Below, piece by piece: positions 7,095 to 14,800 of a stretch of 36,322 bases of DNA (position 1 is its first letter; every line of letters starts with the position of its first letter). The stretch is from the NCBI GenBank assembly GCA_016931075.1, contig JAFGFF010000397.1, positions 1 through 36,322 of the forward strand, given 5' to 3'. Under the pieces are notes generated by a model. The model saw nothing but the letters and a program-made list of their open reading frames with translations. It did no database searches and was not told where the DNA came from. The translations under genes and the position numbers were made by a program. The stretch comes from Pirellulales bacterium. Its GTDB lineage: Bacteria; Planctomycetota; Planctomycetia; Pirellulales; Thermoguttaceae.

Positions 7095-9344
7095 TTATCG
7101 CTTCACCGGCTGCAGCGGGCTGCGGGCGAGGACGAATTGGCGTTGGCCGGCCGACGAGGCGAAGGCGACGGTGGCCTTGCGGTTGGCTCCCGAGCCACTC
7201 AGGGCGATGATTCGGCCCAGGCCGTATTGTGGATGGAGCACGACCATGCCCTGGTGAAATGCCTCGGGCGAGACCGACTCGGCCGTGCCGCCGTTGGCCA
7301 TTTGGGCCGCCGTGGTGAGTGGGGCCGCCGATTTGCCGGTGTTGACGGGCGCGGCGGCGGGAGGGCGGGACCACTGGTCGGGATACAACTCGTCCCACGA
7401 ACCGTAGCTTGATCCGAGATCCTCCAGTTCCATCCGTTCGCGGGGTAGTTCCAACAAGAACGGGCTAGGGACCGTTACCTTGCGCTGCCCACGGAAGTCG
7501 CGGCTGGCCGTGTAGCTGATCTGCAGTTCTTGCTGTGCCCGGGTGATGCCGACGAAGACGAGCCGGCGTTCTTCCTCGAGTTGGTCGGGATTGTCGCGGC
7601 TGCGTTCGTGAGGTAGCAGCCCGTCCTCGGCTGCAATAAGAAAGACGACTGGGAACTCCAGCCCCTTCGAGCCGTGCAGCGTCATGAGCGTGACGCGGTC
7701 GTTTTTCGACTCCCAGTCGTCCGTGTCGCTGGCCAGGCTGGTCAGTTCGAGAAACGCTTCGAGCTGCCTGCCACCCGGGTATTGCTCGTCGAACTCGCGT
7801 CCGATTGAGAGGAGTTGTTGGATATTGGCCAGGCGCTGGACGTCTTCCTCGCGCTCGGACGTTTCCAGTTCTTCCTGGTAGCCCGTCTCGGTGAGCACGT
7901 GCCCGAGCAGTTCCTCGACCGGCGCGGCGGCCACCTTGGCCAGCCGGTCGAACAGGGCAACGAACTTGCGAACCGCGGGCTGGCTCCGCCGGGGGAGCCA
8001 GTCGGACTGGTCGCTCGCCCGGGCCGCGTCCAGAAGCGTCAGCCCTCGCCGGGCCGCGTGTTGCGAAAGGCGTTCGAGCGTCGTCTTGCCGATTCCCCGG
8101 GCCGGCGTGTTGATCACGCGCAGTACGGCCAGGTCGTTACGCGGGTTGCCCAGCAATTGCAGGTAGCCCAAAACGTCCTTGATCTCCTTGCGTTGGAGAA
8201 ATTCGAGGGCATGGACCAGTTGGAAGGGGATTCCCTCCTCGCGCAACGCCCGTTCCAGGTCGAACGACAGGGCGTTGACCCGGTAGAAGATGGCGAAATC
8301 GCCCGGCCGGCGTCCGCCGTCGCGAATCTGCTCGGCGATCCGCTGGACGATGCCCCGGGCTTCCTCGCGGTGGTTGGCATAGCGGATCAGACGGACCGGC
8401 TCGCCGAGGCCGTTTTCGGTGAAGAGATCCTTCCGCTTGCGGCGCTTGTTGTGGGCGATCAGCGCGGCGGCCACCTCGATGATCCGTTTCGTGCTCCGGT
8501 AGTTGCGCTCGAGCCGGACCACTCGGACCTCGGGATAGTCCTTCTCGAACTCGAGGATGTTTTTCAGATTGGCCCCGCGCCAGCCGTAGATCGACTGATC
8601 GGGGTCGCCCGTGACGGCCAGGTTGGGGTGGTCGATCGACAAAGCCCGAGCGATGGCGTACTGGGCCAGGTTCGTGTCCTGATACTCGTCGATCAGGACG
8701 AATCGCCAGCGGCGGTCCAGGGAATAACGAATCTCGTCGTTCTCGCGGAGGATCGTGGCCACATGCAAGAGCAGATCGTCAAAGTCGACCGCATTGCACG
8801 AGACGAGAAACCGCTCATAAGCCGGATAGAGCCGTTGGACCAACTCGCCAAGGGCGTGACCGGGTCGAGGTTGGTAGTCACCCGGGCCGATCAGGTTGTT
8901 CTTGGCCCAACTGATGGCCGCCGCGATGGCCTCGGGTTTGAAATGGCCCGGGTCGACGCCGGCCGCCTCGACCACTCGGCGCAGGGCCCGGCGGCTGTCG
9001 TCCGTGTCGTAGATCGTGTAGTTTTCGGCGATACCGACCTGGGCCGCGTGGCGGCGGAGCAATCGGGCACAGAACCGGTGGAACGTGCCGACCCAGACCT
9101 TCGCATCGGGGATCAGCCCAGCCACCCGACCGCTCATCTCCTCGGCCGCCTTGTTGGTGAACGTCAGCGCGAGGATCTCGTGTGCCGGAATCCCCTGGGC
9201 GACCAGATGCGCGATCCGATGCGTAATCACCCGCGTCTTCCCGCTGCCCGGCCCTGCCAGAATCAACAACGGTCCTTCGACATGCTCGACCGCCTCTCGT
9301 TGAGCCGGTGTCAGATCTCGCAGCAGTTTATCCAAATTTAGCAT
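7095..9344 (-). CDS. pcrA: ATP-dependent DNA helicase, UvrD/PcrA type
   Basis: A 749-residue superfamily 1A 3'-5' helicase used in repair and in clearing proteins from DNA. Visible motifs in order are the Q-motif region LTPAQREAVEH, Walker A AGPGSGKTR (residues 30-38), motif Ia ALTFTNKAAEEM, motif II IDEYQDTN, motif III GDPDQSIYGWRGA, motif IV RLERNYRST, motif V TLHGSKGLEF and motif VI RRLVFVGITRA. The C terminus carries the Tudor-like segment VLHPQYGLGRIIAL that binds RNA polymerase in PcrA. Length and architecture are normal. No Shine-Dalgarno sequence precedes the ATG; an inverted-repeat element begins 7-10 bases upstream and seems to have replaced the native leader. Confidence 0.95.
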   Translation of the reverse strand: MLNLDKLLRDLTPAQREAVEHVEGPLLILAGPGSGKTRVITHRIAHLVAQGIPAHEILALTFTNKAAEEMSGRVAGLIPDAKVWVGTFHRFCARLLRRHAAQVGIAENYTIYDTDDSRRALRRVVEAAGVDPGHFKPEAIAAAISWAKNNLIGPGDYQPRPGHALGELVQRLYPAYERFLVSCNAVDFDDLLLHVATILRENDEIRYSLDRRWRFVLIDEYQDTNLAQYAIARALSIDHPNLAVTGDPDQSIYGWRGANLKNILEFEKDYPEVRVVRLERNYRSTKRIIEVAAALIAHNKRRKRKDLFTENGLGEPVRLIRYANHREEARGIVQRIAEQIRDGGRRPGDFAIFYRVNALSFDLERALREEGIPFQLVHALEFLQRKEIKDVLGYLQLLGNPRNDLAVLRVINTPARGIGKTTLERLSQHAARRGLTLLDAARASDQSDWLPRRSQPAVRKFVALFDRLAKVAAAPVEELLGHVLTETGYQEELETSEREEDVQRLANIQQLLSIGREFDEQYPGGRQLEAFLELTSLASDTDDWESKNDRVTLMTLHGSKGLEFPVVFLIAAEDGLLPHERSRDNPDQLEEERRLVFVGITRAQQELQISYTASRDFRGQRKVTVPSPFLLELPRERMELEDLGSSYGSWDELYPDQWSRPPAAAPVNTGKSAAPLTTAAQMANGGTAESVSPEAFHQGMVVLHPQYGLGRIIALSGSGANRKATVAFASSAGQRQFVLARSPLQPVKR

Positions 9345-9351
9345 GACCAGA

Positions 9352-9670
9352 AAAAGGGGACAGGCGCATATATTGGGTAAGATGAACGGTGTAGGAACCC
9401 TTTACGGTAGTCTGAATGCCCAGGCAAACCGCTATTTTCTCGGCCCAGATCGATCGGAACAAGGGGCGTCGTCGGATGTGCCGATAACGTCGCTTCTTAT
9501 CCGTGCTGCCAATGGACCGAACACCGCAGATTTGTAGGTCAGGCTGTGCGTGACAGATGCGGTGACACCGGTTAGAAATCCTGTGCTCGGGGAGCATGAC
9601 AAGTTAGTATCGGCCCAAGTGCTTTTCCTAGTCGCTCCACACTTCCCAATATATGCGCCTGTTCCCTTTA
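9352..9670. mobile_element. Gene-less inverted-repeat element (MITE-like) between pcrA and dnaA
   Basis: A stretch of about 0.32 kb bounded by near-perfect inverted repeats at 9355-9377 and 9645-9667 (shared phrase ACAGGCGCATATATTGGG, one mismatch further out). It starts just upstream of the pcrA ATG and ends at the base before the dnaA stop codon. It looks less GC-rich than its neighbours and contains no convincing open frame. The outer AAAAGGGGACAGGC phrase resembles ends of small repeats associated with IS200-like/REP transposases in other bacteria (from memory, not checked). No transposase is encoded here, so movement would need one elsewhere. Confidence 0.6.
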
Positions 9671-11047
9671 TTACCCGGCCAGGAGGGTGCGTTCGACGCG
9701 TTGGATGGCTTCGTCGATCGAGAAGGTCTGGTCGAGCGAGTCGACTGTGGTATCGGTGGCGAGCCAGGTGTCGACCTGCTTTTGGGCCGAGACGACCGTG
9801 CTGTGGCTGCGGCGGCCGAAGAACTGGCCGATTTCAGAGAGGGCGGCCCGGGTGTGCTTGCGGGCAAGCCACATGGCCAGCATCCGGGGCCGGCTGACCT
9901 GCCTGGCCCGGCGGCCCGACTGAAGGCTCTCGGGCTCCAGGCCGAAGACGTCGCAGATGGCCTTTTGAATGTCGGGCAGGCGGATGGGCCGGCGGCTGCC
10001 GCGGATCATCTCGGCCAGTGTCTCCTCGGCCATCTCCAGCGTGATCGGATCGCCGTACGCCTCGCTGGTCGCCTGGAGCCGGCACAAGGCCCCGGAAAGC
10101 TCCCGGGCATGATTGACCAGCCGCGCAGCGATGTATTGGAGAACATCGTCCGGCACGGTCATCTGGAACCGTCGGGCCATCCGGCGGACGATTTCCAGTC
10201 GCGTGGCGTGCTCGGGCCGTCCGACGGGGACTTGCATTCCACCCTTCAGCCGCGAGACAAGCTCCGCACCCAGTTCGCTCAATTCGCCCAGCGGTCGATC
10301 GGCCGTGACGACGAGTTGCCCACCGCGACGCCAGAGCGTGTCGATCGTGTGGAGCAGTTCGACGGACGTGGACCGCTTGCCGCGGAAGAAATGGGCGTCG
10401 TCGAGGATCAGGACGTCGACGCCCCGATACTTCTGTCGGAAGTTGGGCAGCCCGTGGCCGCGAAGCGCCTCGACGTAAGCGGTGGTGAACTGTTCGGCCG
10501 TCAGGTAGAAGGCCGTGTTCGCGTCGCGTCGCCGTCGCACGGCCGAATAGACGCCTTCGAGCAGATGGGTCTTGCCCACGCCGGTCGGCCCGTGAATGAA
10601 AAGCGACTGGCACTGCTGCGGGCGTTGGACGAGCATTTCGGCCGACGCCCGGGCGACCCGATTGGCCGGCCCAACGGCGAACGACTCGAGCGTGGCGAAG
10701 CGAGTGGCTCCGGCGGATCGCGTCGTGGGTTTGGCGGGCCGTTTGATTTCTGCCGCCGAGGACGATTCGGTTTTATCGGGCGTGGCGGAAAGTTCGGCCG
10801 ACTCGGTGTCTATCGAGGGCACGCGAAAGCGGAGCGTGGGGCGATGGCCCAGGACGGGGACGCAGGCTTCCTCGATCTGCTGCTGGAAGTTGGCCCGGAT
10901 CCAGTCGCGGAAGAAGGCGCTGGGGACTCCCATCACCAACGCGTTGCCGCTCAGGTCGAGCTGCGCCGGCGAACCGAACCAGAGCTCGAACCGATCGTGC
11001 CCGATCCGCTCGGCAATACGTTCGCGCAGAGCCGCTACGATTTCCAT
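9671..11047 (-). CDS. dnaA: Chromosomal replication initiator protein DnaA
   Basis: A 458-residue DnaA with all four domains. The N-terminal interaction domain (RIAERIGHDRFELWFG) is followed by a variable linker at about residues 75-115. The AAA+ domain has Walker A GPTGVGKTH (153-161), a Walker B of the form VLILDDAHF (Asp216-Asp217), the box VII segment LVSRLKGG and the sensor II segment NHARELSGAL. Domain IV has KAICDVFGLEPESL and SRPRMLAMWLARK. Its recognition-helix signature reads FGRRSHSTV (410-418) where most bacteria have FGGRDHTTV. ATG 11047 follows AGGGA and fits the family N terminus; a TTG at 11086 and a GTG between them are alternatives. The neighbours are not the usual dnaN or rpmH. 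Confidence 0.93.
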   Translation of the reverse strand: MEIVAALRERIAERIGHDRFELWFGSPAQLDLSGNALVMGVPSAFFRDWIRANFQQQIEEACVPVLGHRPTLRFRVPSIDTESAELSATPDKTESSSAAEIKRPAKPTTRSAGATRFATLESFAVGPANRVARASAEMLVQRPQQCQSLFIHGPTGVGKTHLLEGVYSAVRRRRDANTAFYLTAEQFTTAYVEALRGHGLPNFRQKYRGVDVLILDDAHFFRGKRSTSVELLHTIDTLWRRGGQLVVTADRPLGELSELGAELVSRLKGGMQVPVGRPEHATRLEIVRRMARRFQMTVPDDVLQYIAARLVNHARELSGALCRLQATSEAYGDPITLEMAEETLAEMIRGSRRPIRLPDIQKAICDVFGLEPESLQSGRRARQVSRPRMLAMWLARKHTRAALSEIGQFFGRRSHSTVVSAQKQVDTWLATDTTVDSLDQTFSIDEAIQRVERTLLAG

Positions 11048-11395
11048 ATCGTCCCTAGTCACGTCCTGGCCGTCCCCGGCGCGCAACGCGTCCGCCCTTC
11101 ACACCATCATGGTGTCGAATTGGTCCCCTGCGAATGCGGGGAAAATGGGAAAACGATGCGCGGTATGCGACAGCGGTCGCTGTCTGTGTTCGTCTGAATT
11201 GCGTGTCACCCGAGTAGATGATTGTAGCCGTGCGAGCGCGGCTGTCAAACGGGTGACCACGCCCTGGGGCAAGAAAACGCTCGGGCCCCGAGCGGCCCGG
11301 CCAGAACATGCGGAAAACCCAGTCGCGGTTTGACGCCAACTCCACAGGTGGCAATTCCACCCGGCGTGGAAAAACTGTCAGGCCCCGGCGGCCCC
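11048..11395. other. Gap upstream of dnaA
   Basis: The gap holds the dnaA leader, a small palindrome at 11169-11184 (GACAGCG and CGCTGTC separated by two bases) and a terminator-like hairpin listed separately. No full-match DnaA box (TTATCCACA) is visible. Two weak relatives occur around 11342-11374 near the phrases CTCCACAGG and GTGGAAAAA. Confidence 0.55.
11272..11294 (-). terminator. Rho-independent terminator candidate after the GNAT gene
   Basis: Read on the minus strand, the palindrome CGCTCGGGGCCCGAGCG (11278-11294) is followed by TTTTCTT. It lies about 100 bases beyond the stop of the acetyltransferase gene and upstream of dnaA, so it could separate the efpL-GNAT transcript from dnaA. 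The loop would be very short and the T tract is interrupted. Confidence 0.5.
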
Positions 11396-12304
11396 CTACG
11401 ACCGATCCGGCCGAAACAGCTTGACATAGGCGATTCGCTGGTCCCACTGATGGAAGCCGACCGCCGAATACATGTCGATCGCCGGGCGGTTGGCCCCGTC
11501 GACTGCCAGGACCAGACGCGGTCGACCGGCGCGCGCCGTGAGCCATTGGGCATACCGCGCAATCTCTTTCCCCCAACCGTGCCCCCGCGCTCTGGCGGTC
11601 AGGCCCATATAGATTAGTTCGCAACTTGTGTGTTCCGGGTGGTCGGAGACGATCAGGCAGCCGACGTCGTAACTATCGTGGCGCACGAACCGCCACCGCT
11701 CGGGGGCGAACTCCCCGGTGTGGCGGTATCCCTCGAGGACGTCGTCGAGCGACCTGGCGTCGTTCAAGCCCGGACAGTCAAGCGTGCCTTCGTAAGTTGC
11801 CTCGACCACCTCGGCCATGCGGGTGCGTTGGGTCTCGGTGTAGGGCTCGAAGATTAACTGGCCGGCGGGCTCTTCGCGCGGAAATTCGTCTTCGCCGCAA
11901 ACGAGGTAGAGCAACTCGGCCATGCGCTCATAGCCGGCGGCAGTAAGCAGCGCTTCGTCGCCCGGGTCAAGCATTTCCATCAGGACGTTGATCATCGTGA
12001 CGCCCGACCGTTGGGCCAATGCGTCGACGGCTTCCAGAAGACGCCCGGCCGTTTGCTTGCTCTCGCCAGCGACCAGCCGAGGCGGCCAGGCCAGCGCGCC
12101 TCCGCCCGGTTGCAGATGACAACAGATCGCGCCGACCAGATCCTCGCCGCGTCGGGCTTCGATCAGACCCGGGCCGAGCGACGGTTCGTTCAGCAGGGTC
12201 TGAACCTGCTGGGCGCGAATCGACGGTTCGAGATGGGAGAAGGCCAACTCGAGCACTTCGGCGGCCCGACCGGCAGCACTGGGAGCAATCCGCGCGTCGT
12301 CCAT
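11396..12304 (-). CDS. GNAT-family N-acetyltransferase, two-domain
   Basis: A 302-residue protein with two GNAT folds in tandem, an arrangement also seen in mycothiol acetyltransferase. The C-terminal domain is the intact one. ELIYMGLT (beta4) leads into the acetyl-CoA pyrophosphate loop ARARGHGWGKEIARY (about residues 237-251), then LVLAVDGANRPAIDMYSAVGF, the usual motif B with its Asn and Tyr. The N-terminal domain is degenerate. The ATG lies 7 bases after the efpL stop (the sequence between is GCGGATC), so the two genes are almost certainly translated from one mRNA. The substrate is unknown. A protein-lysine or small-molecule acetyltransferase are both possible; this is not resolved by sequence. 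Confidence 0.85.
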   Translation of the reverse strand: MDDARIAPSAAGRAAEVLELAFSHLEPSIRAQQVQTLLNEPSLGPGLIEARRGEDLVGAICCHLQPGGGALAWPPRLVAGESKQTAGRLLEAVDALAQRSGVTMINVLMEMLDPGDEALLTAAGYERMAELLYLVCGEDEFPREEPAGQLIFEPYTETQRTRMAEVVEATYEGTLDCPGLNDARSLDDVLEGYRHTGEFAPERWRFVRHDSYDVGCLIVSDHPEHTSCELIYMGLTARARGHGWGKEIARYAQWLTARAGRPRLVLAVDGANRPAIDMYSAVGFHQWDQRIAYVKLFRPDRS

Positions 12305-12311
12305 GATCCGC

Positions 12312-12875
12312 CTAGGCTCGGGAGAGATACTGTCCGGTGCGGGTGTCGATCTTGATCGTTTCGCCCTCGGTGAGGTACTCGGGCACCTGGACGATCAGGC
12401 CCGTTTCGAGCGTGGCCGGCTTGGTTCGCGCCGTGGCCGAGGCGCCCTTGATGCCCGGGTCGCAGGCGGCGATCTTCAGCGCGACGGTCAGCGGCAATTG
12501 CAGCCCGATGCACTCGTCGTTGTAGATCAGGGCGAACATGCCTTCGAGTTCTTCGGTGAAGTACTGGCTTTCGTCCTGCACGTCTTCCTTGGGCATGGAG
12601 TACTGGTTGTAGTCGGTCTGGTCGAGGAAGTGGAAATGGTCGGCGTCGGAGTACATGAACTTGACTTCGCGGCGCTGAAAATCGGCTTCGTCGAGCGATT
12701 CGCCGCCGCGCAGGACGATGTCGACCTTTTGTTTCGTGCCCAGGTTTCGGGCGCGATACTTGTAAAACGTGCTCCCGCCCCGTGCCGACGGCGACTGAAC
12801 GGTCACCGACTCGATCATGCACGGGGCCCCGTCATAGACCACGATGCTACCCCGTTTGATGTCTTTGGCCAGCAT
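12312..12875 (-). CDS. efpL: Elongation factor P-like protein EfpL (YeiP type)
   Basis: A 187-residue three-domain EF-P family protein that binds stalled ribosomes between the P and E sites and restores peptide-bond formation. The domain I loop reads QSPSARGGS with Arg32 at the tip. Ordinary EF-P has PGKGGA with a modified Lys, so this matches the YeiP/EfpL branch (SPTARG in E. coli). The C-terminal stretch PGIKGASATARTKPATLETG and VQVPEYLTEGETIKI also fits YeiP closely. The start ATG is preceded by AAGGAG. It is followed at 7 bases by the GNAT gene. Whether the organism has a separate canonical EF-P cannot be seen here. Confidence 0.9.
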   Translation of the reverse strand: MLAKDIKRGSIVVYDGAPCMIESVTVQSPSARGGSTFYKYRARNLGTKQKVDIVLRGGESLDEADFQRREVKFMYSDADHFHFLDQTDYNQYSMPKEDVQDESQYFTEELEGMFALIYNDECIGLQLPLTVALKIAACDPGIKGASATARTKPATLETGLIVQVPEYLTEGETIKIDTRTGQYLSRA

Positions 12876-12917
12876 GTACTCTCCTTGCCACAGAAATCGG
12901 TCAATTGCCCCATGTGG

Positions 12918-13406
12918 TTAAAAGATGGTTCCAGTTTGCGGGTCGACGGCGATGCCTTCGGTCAGCTCGGCCAGGGCGTCCAGCACGAGCAACAGCGCGC
13001 TGGGGTCGAGCATTCCCTCCGGTTCGTCCTCGTCCTCGAAGTCGGTGACCCGCTCGAAATGGAGGACGTCGAACCGGCCGTCGAACTGGCGGAGCCGCTT
13101 CAGTTTCTCCCGGTCCTCCTTCGAGCAGCCGGCCACCTCGAACTGCTCGGCCGACTCGACGCCCTGGGCCAGGACTTCCGGGCCCGAGAGGTAGGAAATG
13201 TCCAGCGCGGAGAAATCATCGTCGGCCACGACGGTCAGCGATTCGAACAACCCTTGCTCGTCGGCCGCTTCGCTGGTCAGCTTCAGCCGCTCGCCGACCA
13301 TCGACAGAGTCTGGCAGAGCTTGTCCAGGCTGGGGCGGTTGCGGGCCGGGAACTGGACGAAATACGTCTCGCGCCACCGGTAGCGATCGTCTTCAAAAAG
13401 CGACAT
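12918..13406 (-). CDS. Conserved-looking protein of unknown function, 162 aa
   Basis: An acidic soluble protein not assigned to a family. It begins MSLFEDDRYRWRETYFVQFP and has no signal peptide or membrane segment. It contains an acidic stretch (FEDEDEPEG) near residue 125 and a hydrophobic, leucine-rich helix (SALLLVLDALAEL) near the C terminus. ATG 13406 follows GGGAGAG, so it is preferred over a GTG six codons upstream. It lies 32 bases after the 76-residue gene and about 42 bases before efpL, all on one strand. This suggests co-transcription with translation-related genes. I recognise no catalytic motif. Confidence 0.75.
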   Translation of the reverse strand: MSLFEDDRYRWRETYFVQFPARNRPSLDKLCQTLSMVGERLKLTSEAADEQGLFESLTVVADDDFSALDISYLSGPEVLAQGVESAEQFEVAGCSKEDREKLKRLRQFDGRFDVLHFERVTDFEDEDEPEGMLDPSALLLVLDALAELTEGIAVDPQTGTIF

Positions 13407-13438
13407 CGTTTTCTCTCCCGCCACGGGTTATCGTCGTG

Positions 13439-13669
13439 CTATTCGAGGTCGCTTTCGTCCGGCAGTTCGTTTTGCCATGCTTCGACCGCCTCAACCGCCG
13501 CGTCGCGCTCGTCCTGGCTGGCCCAGACTGACTCGCCCTGTTCCAGGCGCACTTCGTAGTCCCCTTCGTGCTGGCAGTCGGGTGAACCGCAAAAATGAGG
13601 AATGGCCGAGATCCACATCACACGGTAGATGGGAACGTACTTGTCGTCGATCATGCAGAACACAGTCAT
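13439..13669 (-). CDS. Small protein of unknown function, 76 aa
   Basis: A small acidic protein. The N-terminal half has hydrophobic beta-like segments (VPIYRVMWISAIPHF) followed by CGSPDCQHEGDYEVRLEQ. The CGSPDC pair plus His could bind a metal, but this is only a possibility. The C-terminal half looks helical and acidic (ERDAAVEAVEAWQNEL). ATG 13669 has a GAGAAG upstream; a TTG 11 codons earlier is the alternative. The gene lies 29 bases after proC and 32 bases before the 162-residue gene. Confidence 0.7.
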   Translation of the reverse strand: MTVFCMIDDKYVPIYRVMWISAIPHFCGSPDCQHEGDYEVRLEQGESVWASQDERDAAVEAVEAWQNELPDESDLE

Positions 13670-13698
13670 GTTGCTTCTCGCGGTAGTCGATGCCGGGC

Positions 13699-14511
13699 TC
13701 AACCGTTTCCCAGCTCGATCGAACGGACGGTGGCCGCTTCGACGGCCGCCATCAGGGCCGCGCGGACGCCGCCCGCTTCGAGGGTCTTCAGCCCGGCGAT
13801 CGTCGTCCCGCCGGGGCTGGTCACCCGGTCTCGCAGCACGCTGGGGTGCTCGCCGGTAGTCAGGACCATCTCGGCCGCGCCCCGGACCGTCTGGGCGGCC
13901 AGCGTGGTGGCCACCGATCGGGGAAGCCCCATCCGGACGCCGCCGTCGCTAAGCGCTTCGATCATCAGGTAGACGAACGCCGGGCCCGAGCCGGAAAGAC
14001 CCGTCACGGCATCCAGCAAGGCTTCGTCCACCTCAACGGCCAGACCGGCCGATTCGAGCAGCCGGCGGACCCGCTGGGCGTCCTCGGGCGTCGCCTCGGT
14101 GCCCAGACAGAACGCGCTGGCCCCTTGGCCAACCAGGCACGGGGTGTTCGGCATCACCCGGGCGATGCGGATCTCCCAGCCAAGCCCCTCGGTCAGCGTG
14201 GCCAGCCGGACGCCCGCCACGATCGAGACGACCAGCATCTCGGGCGGGATCCGGCCGCAAAGCTGTGCAAGGACGCCCGCCAGTTGCTGCGGCTTGATCG
14301 CCAGGACCAGGACGTCGCAGCGACCCAGCACGTCGAGATTCTCGGCCGTGGTGGCCGTGCCGGTGGCCTGGGCGAACTGCTGCCGGGCCTCGTCGGAAGG
14401 ATCGGCCGCCACCAGTGTCGCCGGTTCCGCTGCCCCGACCTGGATCAGCCCTTTGGCCAAGGCCGTGGCCATTTGCCCGGCACCGATAAATCCCACGCGT
14501 TGCATTTCCAT
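13699..14511 (-). CDS. proC: Pyrroline-5-carboxylate reductase
   Basis: A 270-residue enzyme for the last step of proline synthesis, reducing pyrroline-5-carboxylate with NAD(P)H. The N-terminal Rossmann motif VGFIGAGQMATALAKG is at residues 6-21. The family signatures RVMPNTPCLVGQGASAF and VTGLSGSGPAFVYLMIEAL follow, and the end carries the ProC motif RDRVTSPGGTTIAGLKTLE. Length is normal. The start is preceded by AAGGA; an ATG two codons later is equally possible. It heads a run of closely spaced minus-strand genes leading to efpL. Confidence 0.96.
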   Translation of the reverse strand: MEMQRVGFIGAGQMATALAKGLIQVGAAEPATLVAADPSDEARQQFAQATGTATTAENLDVLGRCDVLVLAIKPQQLAGVLAQLCGRIPPEMLVVSIVAGVRLATLTEGLGWEIRIARVMPNTPCLVGQGASAFCLGTEATPEDAQRVRRLLESAGLAVEVDEALLDAVTGLSGSGPAFVYLMIEALSDGGVRMGLPRSVATTLAAQTVRGAAEMVLTTGEHPSVLRDRVTSPGGTTIAGLKTLEAGGVRAALMAAVEAATVRSIELGNG

Positions 14512-14800
14512 TTGCCCATTCCTTCCCCATTTACCAGACCGTTTCTCCAGGGTTTCATGCTACCCCAAGACCCCAAGGCGGTACAGAGGTAAACAGCGTC
14601 CCGGTTGGATCGACGGGCCCTCGCACCTCCCCCACGGCGGGTGGAGAACGGCATTTCTTTGGGTGCCAGGTAGCCAGCCTGGTGACAGTGCCGATCACAT
14701 TTGACGTTCCCGGAACCTGTCTACCAGGGCTGCTTACGCTGTGGGGACAGAGTTGGGCTTGGCGGTCCGGATGCAAGTCCCGCTGTCCCGTCTTCTGCTC

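Noticed and set aside
9343-9597. Short open frames on both strands inside the element between pcrA and dnaA
   Set aside because: They lie within the inverted-repeat element, lack ribosome binding sites and show no protein-like pattern.
11048-11395. Possible replication origin upstream of dnaA
   Set aside because: No full DnaA box, no box cluster and no clear AT-rich unwinding region; only two weak partial matches. Origin location needs whole-genome skew.
14512-14800. Hairpin-like phrase CCAGGTAGCCAGCCTGG between the GH116-type gene and proC
   Set aside because: Short imperfect stem without a T tract; could be chance or a decayed repeat.
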